A stretch of DNA of 12,910 nucleotides from assembly GCA_902782805.1 (NCBI GenBank), contig CACZON010000240.1, positions 1 to 12,910 on the forward strand, in the 5' to 3' direction. Below are positions 1 to 6,476 of the stretch, in pieces. The DNA comes from Oscillospiraceae bacterium (GTDB lineage Bacteria > Bacillota > Clostridia > Oscillospirales > Acutalibacteraceae). Under the pieces are notes generated by a model. That model was given only the letters and a program-made list of their open reading frames with translations, ran no database searches and was not told the origin of the DNA. The position numbers and the translations under genes were made by a program. Position 1 is the first letter of the stretch; every line of letters starts with the position of its first letter.

Positions 1-312
1 GAAATCCTCGGTCTGTATATTCTCCATCCCAACAATATCGGAAGATGCGGCCATATCTGCAATGCAAGCTACGCGGTTGCTTCAAAGACGCGCGGCCGGC
101 ATATCGGCGAAGCGCTCGTGCGCGACAGCCTCGAAAAAGGAAAAGCGCTCGGCTTTCAGCTGATGCAGTTCAACGCGGTTGTCGAAAACAATATCCACGC
201 GCGTCATCTTTACGAGCGGCTCGGCTTTCATCCGCTCGGTACCGTTCCGAAGGGCTTTCGGATGAAAGACGGACATTTCGAGAACATCTGCCTTTATTAC
301 CGCGAGCTCTGA
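1..312 (+). CDS. GNAT family N-acetyltransferase, 3' part (5' end outside window)
   Basis: Frame 1 is open from the first base to a TGA at 310-312, giving the last 103 residues of a GNAT acetyltransferase, which transfers acetyl from acetyl-CoA to an amine. The acetyl-CoA-binding motif A is visible as TRGRHIGEAL (about residues 30-39 of the fragment), preceded by the beta-strand segment NASYAV. It is followed by the C-terminal hallmark N-x-x-A-R-x-LYERLGF and by GT-x-PKGFR. This pattern matches a broad GNAT subfamily of unknown substrate (NASYAV, MQFN-x-VV, LGF, GT-x-P-x-x-FR). The N-terminal part is missing only because the window begins here; nothing suggests a pseudogene. The substrate cannot be told from the sequence. 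Confidence 0.88.
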   Translation, partial: EILGLYILHPNNIGRCGHICNASYAVASKTRGRHIGEALVRDSLEKGKALGFQLMQFNAVVENNIHARHLYERLGFHPLGTVPKGFRMKDGHFENICLYYREL

Positions 313-408
313 GGTTTTTTCGCCTCCGTTTATTTAGTTGTTTTTTCGGTGGTCCGTTCAGGCGGACAAAGCCGGTTTGATCAAGATTTTTGAAAGAAGG
401 AAACGTAC
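313..408 (+). other. Intergenic gap before the lipoprotein gene
   Basis: Ninety-six bases between the GNAT stop and the lipoprotein start. It holds two T-runs (315-320 and 341-346) and a short perfect inverted repeat, GTCCG at 352-356 with CGGAC at 363-367. That repeat lacks a T-run after it, so it is not a convincing terminator. A ribosome binding site (AGAAGG, 395-400) lies 8 nt before the ATG at 409. I see no good -35/-10 pair, although the lower GC content of this gap would suit a promoter. Confidence 0.4.
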
Positions 409-1413
409 ATGAACAAAAAAGCAAAAAGAATTCTCTCCGTACTGCTCGCCGCAGTTATGATCGTCTTTATCGCCGCAGGCTGCAGCAGTGAAGAAGCCTC
501 AGGCGCTCCTTCCGATCTGCCGGAAAGCTCGCAGGCGGAGCCTTCGCAGGAAAGCAAGCCGGAGCCCTCTTCGGAACCTTCGAACGACGAATCCTCACAG
601 GAGGAATCTTCGGAAGAATCTTCTCAGGGACCGCAGGAACTGCGTCCGGAAGACGTCCTCGGCTATTGGGAATACAACATCGGCAACGAATATCTGGGAA
701 TCAAGATTGATGAAGACGGCGCCGTCTACCATTACGCCGACGGATCCAAAATCGAAGCGAGATGGGAAATCGAAGACGGAAAGCTTTCGATTTACGTTGC
801 AGGCGGACGCCAGGACCTCATCTTAAAAGACGGAAAGCTTACCGATACCTATAACGGCCACGTCTATTTCAAAGGCAAGGAGCCGGATCCGGGCGAGGCG
901 ACCTTCGACGCTATCGGCTACTGGGAATACAGCGACGGCGATGATTACCTCGGCATCGTGATCCACGACGACGGGACCGCGGTCTATAAATACGCCAGCG
1001 GATCCGATATCAACGCGCGCTGGGAGGTAGAAGGCGATACGATCTCGATCTTCGCCGCCGGCGGACGTCAGGACCTCGCCTTTGAAGAGGATAAGCTCAT
1101 CGATACCTACAACCGCCACGTTTATCTCCGGTCCACCCTGCCCGATCGGGACGAGCCCGCTGTCGTACCGGGCGAATTCGATCCCACAGGCCTCTGGGAA
1201 TACAACGTCGGAGAGGATTATCTCGCCATCCGGATCAACAGCGACGGCAGCGCCAGCTACGTATACAGCGACGGCACCGAAATCGAAGCGCGCTGGTCGA
1301 TTGAAAACGGCAAGCTCTCCGTATTTGCCGCCGGCGGACGCCAGATTTTCACCTTCAGTGAAGACTGCATTACCGACACCTTCAACGACAACGCGTATTT
1401 CAAGGCCGGCTGA
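409..1413 (+). CDS. Secreted lipoprotein with three tandem ~72-residue repeats
   Basis: A 334-residue predicted lipoprotein. Residues 1-25 form a type II signal peptide: basic start (MNKKAKR), hydrophobic stretch, then lipobox IAAGC with Cys25 as the predicted lipidation site. Residues 26-80 are a Ser/Glu/Pro-rich linker expected to span the cell wall. Three homologous units follow at about 85-155, 170-241 and 261-332. Each contains W-E-Y, YL-x-I-x-I, DG, a Tyr-rich turn, ARW-x-IE (or VE), AGGRQ and a closing T-[YF]-N then Y-[FL]. The pattern suggests a small all-beta domain. Homologues would probably be labelled only as hypothetical lipoproteins; I do not recognise a named family. AGAAGG at 395-400 supports the start. 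The next gene, mnmA, begins 41 nt downstream with no clear terminator between. Role unknown; a surface ligand-binding or stress protein is possible. Confidence 0.85.
   Translation: MNKKAKRILSVLLAAVMIVFIAAGCSSEEASGAPSDLPESSQAEPSQESKPEPSSEPSNDESSQEESSEESSQGPQELRPEDVLGYWEYNIGNEYLGIKIDEDGAVYHYADGSKIEARWEIEDGKLSIYVAGGRQDLILKDGKLTDTYNGHVYFKGKEPDPGEATFDAIGYWEYSDGDDYLGIVIHDDGTAVYKYASGSDINARWEVEGDTISIFAAGGRQDLAFEEDKLIDTYNRHVYLRSTLPDRDEPAVVPGEFDPTGLWEYNVGEDYLAIRINSDGSASYVYSDGTEIEARWSIENGKLSVFAAGGRQIFTFSEDCITDTFNDNAYFKAG
661..1404 (+). repeat. Three coding repeats in the lipoprotein (~72 aa each)
   Basis: Units begin at about 661, 916 and 1189 (first residue Gly85, Gly170 and Gly261), separated by linkers of about 14 and 19 residues. 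Shared positions include a W-E-Y opening, DG near residue 20, ARW near residue 35, AGGRQ near residue 50 and a T-[YF]-N close. The first unit is one residue shorter before its Tyr-rich turn. The last two linkers differ in length and the units have diverged, so this is an old internal duplication, not a recent one. Confidence 0.8.
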
Positions 1414-1454
1414 AAAACCGGTTCCTCAGCGCCGGCAAAAAGGAGTTTGCTCTT

Positions 1455-2522
1455 ATGAAAGCACTGATCGCCATGAGCGGCGGGGTCGATTCGAGCGTCG
1501 CGGCATATCTGACCCAGAAAGCGGGTTACGAATGCATCGGCTGTACGATGAAACTCTACGACGGCCCGGAAACTGTCCGGGACGGTTCGCATACCTGCTG
1601 TACGCTCGACGACGTTGAAGACGCGAGAAGCGTTGCTCAGAAGCTCGGGATGAACTACTACGTCTTTAATTTCAAAGACGGATTCCGGGAAAAAATCATC
1701 GATAAATTCGTCTGTGCCTACGAAAACGGCCTCACCCCCAACCCCTGCATCGACTGCAACCGCTATATGAAGTTCGACAAGCTCTTTGAGCGGGCGGAAA
1801 TCCTCGGCTGCGAAAAGATCGTGACCGGCCATTACGCGCGGATTGTCAAAAAAGGCAACCGCTTCGCCCTGCTCAAAGCGCCCGACGAATCGAAGGACCA
1901 GAGCTACGTCCTCTATTCGCTTTCTCAGGAACGTCTCGCAAAGGTGCTGCTGCCGATCGGTGATCTGACAAAAGCCGAGACGAGAAAAATCGCGCAGGAA
2001 AACGGCTTTATCAACTCCCAGAAACCCGACAGCCAGGATATCTGCTTCGTCCCGGACGGAGATTACGCCGGGGTGATCCGTTCGCTGACCGGGAAAGAAT
2101 ATCCCGAAGGCGATTTTGTACTGAAAAGCGGCGAGGTGCTCGGCCGCCACCGGGGAATCATCCGCTATACACGCGGACAGCGCCGCGGCCTCGGGATCGC
2201 GTATTCCGAACCGCTCTACGTCCTGCGCGTGGAAAAGGAGACGAACCGGGTTGTTCTCGGGAGCAATTCCGATCTGTTTTCGAGGAAACTCGTTGCCGGC
2301 GATTTTATCTGGACCTGCGGGATCATCCCCGAAAAGCCGATCGCCTGCAAGGCGAAGATTCGCTACAAACACAAAGAACAGCCCTGCAAAGCGCAGGTGC
2401 TCCCGGACGGCAGCGTTGAGGTCGAATTCGACGAGCCGCAGCGCGCGATCACGCCCGGCCAGGCCTGCGTCCTTTATGACGGCGACGAAGTTCTCGGCGG
2501 AGGTACGATCCTTCCGGACTGA
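1455..2522 (+). CDS. mnmA: tRNA-specific 2-thiouridylase MnmA
   Basis: A 355-residue MnmA, of normal length, which adenylates and thiolates U34 of tRNA-Lys, -Glu and -Gln in the cytosol using sulfur passed as a persulfide. The PP-loop ATP site SGGVDSS is at residues 8-14. The catalytic region NPCIDCN carries Cys98 and Cys101, and the second catalytic cysteine is Cys197 in SQDICFV. The tRNA-binding stretch GHYARI follows the first cysteines, and the C-terminal barrel ends with GQACVLYDGDEVLGGG. The E. coli enzyme has Asp where this one has Cys98, so this is the CxxC form often seen in Clostridia. AGGAG at 1441-1445 sits 9 nt before the ATG. No cysteine desulfurase gene is adjacent, so the sulfur donor must be encoded elsewhere. 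Confidence 0.97.
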   Translation: MKALIAMSGGVDSSVAAYLTQKAGYECIGCTMKLYDGPETVRDGSHTCCTLDDVEDARSVAQKLGMNYYVFNFKDGFREKIIDKFVCAYENGLTPNPCIDCNRYMKFDKLFERAEILGCEKIVTGHYARIVKKGNRFALLKAPDESKDQSYVLYSLSQERLAKVLLPIGDLTKAETRKIAQENGFINSQKPDSQDICFVPDGDYAGVIRSLTGKEYPEGDFVLKSGEVLGRHRGIIRYTRGQRRGLGIAYSEPLYVLRVEKETNRVVLGSNSDLFSRKLVAGDFIWTCGIIPEKPIACKAKIRYKHKEQPCKAQVLPDGSVEVEFDEPQRAITPGQACVLYDGDEVLGGGTILPD

Positions 2523-2559
2523 ACCGCCGCCGGAACAGATCGGCCGGTGAGGTAGAAAA

Positions 2560-3177
2560 ATGTGCGTCAGTTTTTACGTGGATCCAAATGATGAAGAAAT
2601 GCTCGAGCTGATTCTCGAAGCACAGCGCTCGCATCTCTATGACCGGTTCCTGCAGGCCGGAAATCCGCTTCTTTCCCGCGGCGCGGCGCGTCCGACGAAC
2701 GTCGTTGCGGCGCTTGCGCCGAACCGTTCCGGCGAGATCGGCGTTTTCCCGATGAAATGGGGCTTTCAGCTCCCCGGGCGTTCCCTTTTGATCAACGCGC
2801 GCTCGGAATCCGCCGCGCGCAAACCGACCTTCCGGTCTTCCTGGGTAACCCGGCGGTGCATCATCCCCGCTTCCTGTTATTTCGAGTGGGAACACATCAA
2901 AACGCCGGACGGCAAAACGAAGACCGGCGAAAAATTCGCCATCCGTCCGCAGGGCGAATCGCTGACCTGGCTCTGCGGGCTCTACCGCTTTGAAGAAGGA
3001 TTTCCGGTCTTTACCGTGCTGACCCGCGAACCGGGCGAAGCGCTGCGGAAGATCCATAACCGCATGCCGCTGATCCTTCCGAAAGCGGATCTTTCCGATT
3101 GGCTGGATCCGCATGCGAAGCCGGAGGATCTGCTCCCCCGTGCGCTGACGGATCTGATTGCTGAAAAAGCGGGATAA
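2560..3177 (+). CDS. SRAP domain protein (YedK/HMCES family), abasic-site DNA-protein crosslinker
   Basis: A 205-residue SOS-response-associated-peptidase domain protein. The family captures abasic sites in single-stranded DNA by forming a thiazolidine bond through the N-terminal cysteine exposed after Met removal. All expected active-site residues are present: Cys2 (MCVSF), Asn79 in INARSE, Glu109 in YFEWE and His166 in IHNRMP. The core WGF element precedes the Asn, as in other members. The need for Cys at position 2 fixes the start at 2560, supported by GGTGAGG at 2546-2552. It lies 37 nt after mnmA and 20 nt before a GNAT gene, with no visible LexA/SOS-type operator, so expression with its neighbours seems more likely than a dedicated SOS promoter. 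Confidence 0.95.
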   Translation: MCVSFYVDPNDEEMLELILEAQRSHLYDRFLQAGNPLLSRGAARPTNVVAALAPNRSGEIGVFPMKWGFQLPGRSLLINARSESAARKPTFRSSWVTRRCIIPASCYFEWEHIKTPDGKTKTGEKFAIRPQGESLTWLCGLYRFEEGFPVFTVLTREPGEALRKIHNRMPLILPKADLSDWLDPHAKPEDLLPRALTDLIAEKAG

Positions 3178-3197
3178 CACTGCGAAAGGAGAACGCG

Positions 3198-3629
3198 ATG
3201 GAATACAAACGCCTCCAGGCAGACGATCTTCCTCTGCTGGATTCCTTCCGGGATGATGAACAAACGCGATACGAACGCAGCGCCCTGACGCAGTTCCTCC
3301 AAAACGGGAACGCGTTCGGATTTCTCGCGAAAGAAAACGACTCAGCCGCCGGTTTTGCCTTCGGGTATACGCTCCCGCGCCCGGACGGCAAAACCGATTT
3401 TTATCTTCACGCGATCGACGTGGTGCGGGAGTATCAGCGCAGAGGCGTCGGCACGAATCTGATGCGATATATCGCCGGCTTCGCCCGGAGCATCGGCTGC
3501 CGGAAACTGTTTTTGATCACCGATCGGCAAAACCGCGCTGCCTGCCGGTGCTATGAAAAATCCGGCGCCGTTCGGAAAGCGGGCGACGCCGTTCTGTACG
3601 AATACCGGCTCAAGGAGGAGAAAAAATGA
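3198..3629 (+). CDS. GNAT acetyltransferase, AAC(3)-I-like
   Basis: A compact 143-residue GNAT. Motif A is QRRGVGT at residues 80-86, with the preceding strand YLHAIDV and the later element N-R-A-A-x-x-CYEKSGA. The order LPRPDGKTDFYLHAIDV then a Q-R-R-G-x-G loop, and the short overall length, resemble aminoglycoside 3-N-acetyltransferase type I (AAC(3)-I). That resemblance is at family level; many chromosomal relatives have no shown activity on drugs. GAAAGGAGA at 3182-3190 supports the start. The stop overlaps the next start as ATGA at 3626-3629, which implies translational coupling with the following GNAT. Acetyltransferase fold: very sure. Aminoglycoside substrate: speculative. Confidence 0.9.
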   Translation: MEYKRLQADDLPLLDSFRDDEQTRYERSALTQFLQNGNAFGFLAKENDSAAGFAFGYTLPRPDGKTDFYLHAIDVVREYQRRGVGTNLMRYIAGFARSIGCRKLFLITDRQNRAACRCYEKSGAVRKAGDAVLYEYRLKEEKK

Positions 3630-4183
3630 TTGTTAAGGAAATCCCCTTTACATTGAAAGACGGCCGGAACGCATGGCTTCGCTGCGGCCGGGACGAAGAT
3701 ATTCCCGGACTGCTCGAATATCTCCGCCGTTCCGCCGGGGAGACGGAATTTATCCTGCGTTATCCGGAGGAATGCGGTAAGTATACGGCCGAAAAGGAAA
3801 AAGAATACATCGATATGCAAAACGCCGCCGACAACCGGGTAATGCTCGTCTGCCTCGTTGAGGGGAAGATCGCCGGCAACTGCGAGATCTTCTGGTCGAA
3901 CAATCTCAAAACGAAACACCGCGCGAGCGTTGCGATCGCGCTGCTCAAGGAATACTGGAATCAGGGCATCGGAACGAAAATGTTCGAAACACTGATCCGC
4001 ATTGCCGAGGGAAATCCCGATCTGATCCAGATCGAGCTCGAATTCATCGAGGGCAATACCCGCGCGCGGGCGCTCTACGAAAAAATGGGCTTCCGGATTA
4101 CGGGCATGCTGCCCGATGCGATCCGCCTGCGCGACGGTACGCTTTTAAACGAATACTCGATGGTTCGCAAAATCAGGCGCTGA
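3626..4183 (+). CDS. GNAT acetyltransferase, YhhY/RimL-like
   Basis: A 185-residue GNAT translated from an ATG that overlaps the previous stop by 4 nt. A strong AAGGAGGAG lies at 3613-3621, inside the 3' end of the upstream gene. The N-terminal half has the pattern LRCGRDEDIPGLLEYL then a Glu-Thr-Glu-Phe segment, typical of YhhY/RimL-like acetyltransferases that often modify amino acids or peptides. Motif A is NQGIGT at residues 112-117, preceded by VAIALLKEYW. The closing elements are N-T-R-A-R-A-LYEKMGF and a C-terminal RLRDGTLLNEYSM strand. Overlap and spacing point to co-expression with the neighbouring GNATs. The substrate is unknown. Confidence 0.92.
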   Translation: MIVKEIPFTLKDGRNAWLRCGRDEDIPGLLEYLRRSAGETEFILRYPEECGKYTAEKEKEYIDMQNAADNRVMLVCLVEGKIAGNCEIFWSNNLKTKHRASVAIALLKEYWNQGIGTKMFETLIRIAEGNPDLIQIELEFIEGNTRARALYEKMGFRITGMLPDAIRLRDGTLLNEYSMVRKIRR

Positions 4184-4216
4184 AAAACGGCGCCGGCCGA
4201 ATAAGAAGGAGCTCTC

Positions 4217-4804
4217 ATGGAATACGAAATCATTCCGCTGCCGAAAGAAAAATGGAAAGGCACGCCGATCCTGATGCGCTATACCACCGAAGAATACTTT
4301 GATCTGGAGCGCTCTGAAGAAACGGACGCGTTTCATTTTGAGTTAAAAAAGAAAGCGTTTGAGACGCCGGTGACCCATACGCCGGAGGAATACGATTTTC
4401 CGGACAGGCTCTATCAGGATCATTGGGAGGGCGCCGAAGCGTTCGGGATCGTCTCAACGGAAAACGGCGAAGAGAAGCTGCTCGCCTGCATTGAGGTCTG
4501 CCCCGAAGAATGGAGCAACCGTCTGATCGTAACGGAGCTTTGGGTTGCGGACGAACTGCACCGCCGGGGCATCGGCACGCGTCTGATGAACCTCGCAAAA
4601 GAAAAAGCGAAAGCCGATAAGCGCCGCGCGATCATCCTCGAGACGCAGTCCTGCAACGTGCGTGCGATCGCCTTTTACCGCAGCCAGGGGTTCGAGCTGA
4701 TCGGCTTTGATACCTGCTGCTATACGAACCGCGACGTGCAGCGCCGCGAAATCCGCTTCAACTTCGGATATTTCTTCGACCGCGAAGACGGCCGCGCCCG
4801 GTAA
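4217..4804 (+). CDS. GNAT acetyltransferase, streptothricin acetyltransferase (Sat)-like
   Basis: A 195-residue GNAT with motif A HRRGIGTRLM from residue 115. The C-terminal part reads LETQ, then N-x-x-A-x-x-FY, then GF-x-x-x-G-x-DT and CYTN. This order closely follows streptothricin acetyltransferases such as Sat4/SatA, in which LETQ-x-x-N, FY-x-x-x-GF and DT-x-x-YAN recur. The upstream strand TELWVADELH also fits. Streptothricin acetylation of the beta-lysine amine would be the known activity of that group, but many genomic relatives are unverified. AGAAGGAG at 4204-4211 lies 5 nt before the ATG. It is 33 nt after the previous GNAT and 10 nt before the next, in the same direction. Fold certain, substrate tentative. 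Confidence 0.9.
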   Translation: MEYEIIPLPKEKWKGTPILMRYTTEEYFDLERSEETDAFHFELKKKAFETPVTHTPEEYDFPDRLYQDHWEGAEAFGIVSTENGEEKLLACIEVCPEEWSNRLIVTELWVADELHRRGIGTRLMNLAKEKAKADKRRAIILETQSCNVRAIAFYRSQGFELIGFDTCCYTNRDVQRREIRFNFGYFFDREDGRAR

Positions 4805-4809
4805 AGGAG
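4803..4809 (+). promoter_or_regulatory. Ribosome binding site fixing the start of the RimJ-like GNAT
   Basis: AAAGGAG overlaps the TAA stop of the upstream gene and stands 5 nt before the ATG at 4815. It argues against an in-frame ATG at 4707, which has no such site, would overlap the upstream gene by 98 nt, and adds 36 low-complexity Ala/Ser/Thr residues unlike a GNAT. Confidence 0.8.
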
Positions 4810-4814
4810 TCCCT

Positions 4815-5348
4815 ATGAATCCTGAAAAAATGACCGGCCGAATCGAAACCGAACGGCTGGTCCTCTTTCCCTACACCGCGGAGAATCTGCATCTTTTCAA
4901 TACCGATCTTGCAAAATTCGAGGAAACCTTCGGCGTCGTCTACCGCGGCGAAGAGCTTGATCATCTGCTCACGGAGTTTCTCCGAAAGCTCGAGCGGGAG
5001 ATTGCGGACGATCCGGAGCACGCGATCTTTTTTACGGAATTTCTGATCGTTTTGAAAGAAAACAGTCACGTGATCGGCTCGATCGATTATAAATACGTCC
5101 CGCACGGCGGCGTGACCGAAGTCGGCTACGGGCTCAATCCCGCCTACACCGGCTGCGGATATATGACCGAGGCGCTGGGCGCGTTTCTGCGCTTCGGGAA
5201 AAGCCTCGGGATCAGAAGCGTCCGCGCCGATACGCTCCGGGATAACGTAAAATCGCAGAACGTCCTCAAACGCTGCGGTTTTTCGTTTCTGTCCGCAGAG
5301 GAAGATCGGCTCTGGTGGGAAAGATCCCTCATACAACCGGAAGTATAG
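4815..5348 (+). CDS. GNAT acetyltransferase, RimJ/RimL-like
   Basis: A 177-residue member of the RimJ/RimL-type GNAT branch. It opens with IETERLVLFPYT, the usual first strand of this branch (E-T-x-R-L-x-L). Next come GSIDYKYV, the strand VGYGLNPAYTGCGYMTEAL carrying motif A (TGCGY at residues 112-116), and then N-V-x-S-x-x-VLKRCGF. These enzymes acetylate N-terminal or side-chain amines of proteins or small molecules. The middle segment, a long acidic helix at about residues 35-65, is longer than in minimal members. It follows the Sat-like GNAT by 10 nt and precedes the flavin reductase/Nudix gene by 22 nt, so co-transcription is likely. Confidence 0.92.
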   Translation: MNPEKMTGRIETERLVLFPYTAENLHLFNTDLAKFEETFGVVYRGEELDHLLTEFLRKLEREIADDPEHAIFFTEFLIVLKENSHVIGSIDYKYVPHGGVTEVGYGLNPAYTGCGYMTEALGAFLRFGKSLGIRSVRADTLRDNVKSQNVLKRCGFSFLSAEEDRLWWERSLIQPEV

Positions 5349-5370
5349 TTTTTGCAAAGGAGGATCAACC

Positions 5371-6462
5371 ATGCAAAACATAGAACCGGTCAAACGAAAA
5401 TCCGTAAAACCTGTGTTTTCCATGTGCGTGCAGCCGCTGTTTCTGATCGGTACGAACAATGAAGACGGTTCCTGCAATTTTGCGCCGATCACCTGGGTCA
5501 GCGTTACAAACGAGCGGGACGACGATTATCTGATCGTGCTGAGCATGTTCGGCAGGAAACGAACGAAGCAGAATGTTCGGCGTACGGGAATCCTGAGCGT
5601 CAATCTGGTCAGCCGCGATCTGCTCCCTCTGGCGGATTATTTCGGCACGCATCACGCGGAAGACGGAAAAATGCAGGACTTTCCCTGCCCGGTTTCGCGC
5701 GGTGCGGTCCTGGACGTTCCCGTTTTGGACGCGAGCAGGTGGGTCTACGAATGCGAAGTGCAAAAATCGGTGGAAACGGGAGATTCCGAAACCTTCTTCT
5801 GCCGGATCCGAAACGTTCAGATCGATGAACGGATCGAATGCAGAAACGCCTTCGACGTTGATCTTACAAAGCTTGATCCCGTGATCTACTCGGGAAAATA
5901 CCACAGCATCGGCCGGCTGCTCGGCGAAATCGGCGACTTTATGCCGGAAGACGGTCTTCTCAATAAAGACGAAGCCGTAAAGGTCGTAAACATTTACGGC
6001 AGGAATTACTCCGGCGTTACAAATCATGAACGGATCGCAAGCCGCGGGATCGTTCTGCAGGAAGGAAACATCCTGCTTTCGTACCTGCAGAAGCCGGACG
6101 TATGGATGATTCCCGGCGGCGGGATCGAAGGGAACGAGACGCCGGAGGAATGCTGCGTCCGCGAGCTTTCCGAGGAGACGGGCGTGCTCGTAAAACCCGG
6201 AAAACGCCTGCTTTTGATCAACGAATACTATGAGGATTGGAAATACGCAAGCTATTACTACCTCTGCGAAGCGATCGGCAGAACCGAACAGCATCTGACC
6301 CCGCTTGAACAGTCTTTTGACGAAAAACCGCGCTGGATTTCTCTGAAAGAAGCACTCGAGTGCTTCTCGAAACATGCCGATTACGCCGAAACGGACGAAG
6401 AAAAGCGCGGGATCTATCTGCGCGAATACACCGCGCTGCTGGAACTAAACGGCAAATCGTAA
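5371..6462 (+). CDS. Flavin reductase-like / Nudix hydrolase fusion protein
   Basis: A 363-residue two-domain protein. Residues about 10-200 match the flavin-reductase-like FMN-binding split barrel (DIM6/NTAB type): SMCVQPLFLIGT, NFAPITWVSV, then QNVRRTGILSVNLVS. Residues about 215-350 are a Nudix hydrolase with a perfect Nudix box at residues 250-272. Gly250, Glu256, REL at 264-266, EE at 268-269 and Gly271 fit G-x5-E-x7-REU-x-EE-x-GU. The first domain should bind FMN or a related flavin. The second should hydrolyse a nucleoside diphosphate linked to another group, with Mg2+. The reading frame is continuous, without stop or internal Shine-Dalgarno at the junction, so the fusion is real in this sequence. 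AAAGGAGG at 5355-5363 supports the start. The substrate is unknown; a flavin or NAD(P)H-related nucleotide would connect both halves. Confidence 0.92.
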   Translation: MQNIEPVKRKSVKPVFSMCVQPLFLIGTNNEDGSCNFAPITWVSVTNERDDDYLIVLSMFGRKRTKQNVRRTGILSVNLVSRDLLPLADYFGTHHAEDGKMQDFPCPVSRGAVLDVPVLDASRWVYECEVQKSVETGDSETFFCRIRNVQIDERIECRNAFDVDLTKLDPVIYSGKYHSIGRLLGEIGDFMPEDGLLNKDEAVKVVNIYGRNYSGVTNHERIASRGIVLQEGNILLSYLQKPDVWMIPGGGIEGNETPEECCVRELSEETGVLVKPGKRLLLINEYYEDWKYASYYYLCEAIGRTEQHLTPLEQSFDEKPRWISLKEALECFSKHADYAETDEEKRGIYLREYTALLELNGKS

Positions 6463-6476
6463 AAAAGGAAACGATG

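Noticed and set aside
352..367. Small hairpin GTCCG/CGGAC before the lipoprotein gene, considered as a terminator
   Set aside because: The stem is only five pairs and is followed by AAAGCC, not T residues.
1405..1435. GCCGGC occurring on both sides of the lipoprotein stop, considered as a terminator
   Set aside because: The arms are short and self-palindromic, and no T-run follows; only an A-rich ribosome-site region does.
1257..2372. 371-codon minus-strand open frame opposite mnmA
   Set aside because: It is an antisense shadow of mnmA, which is certain from its catalytic motifs.
4707..4814. Upstream in-frame start for the RimJ-like GNAT
   Set aside because: It would overlap the preceding GNAT by 98 nt with low-complexity residues and no ribosome site; AAAGGAG before 4815 and the E-T-x-R-L start fit better.
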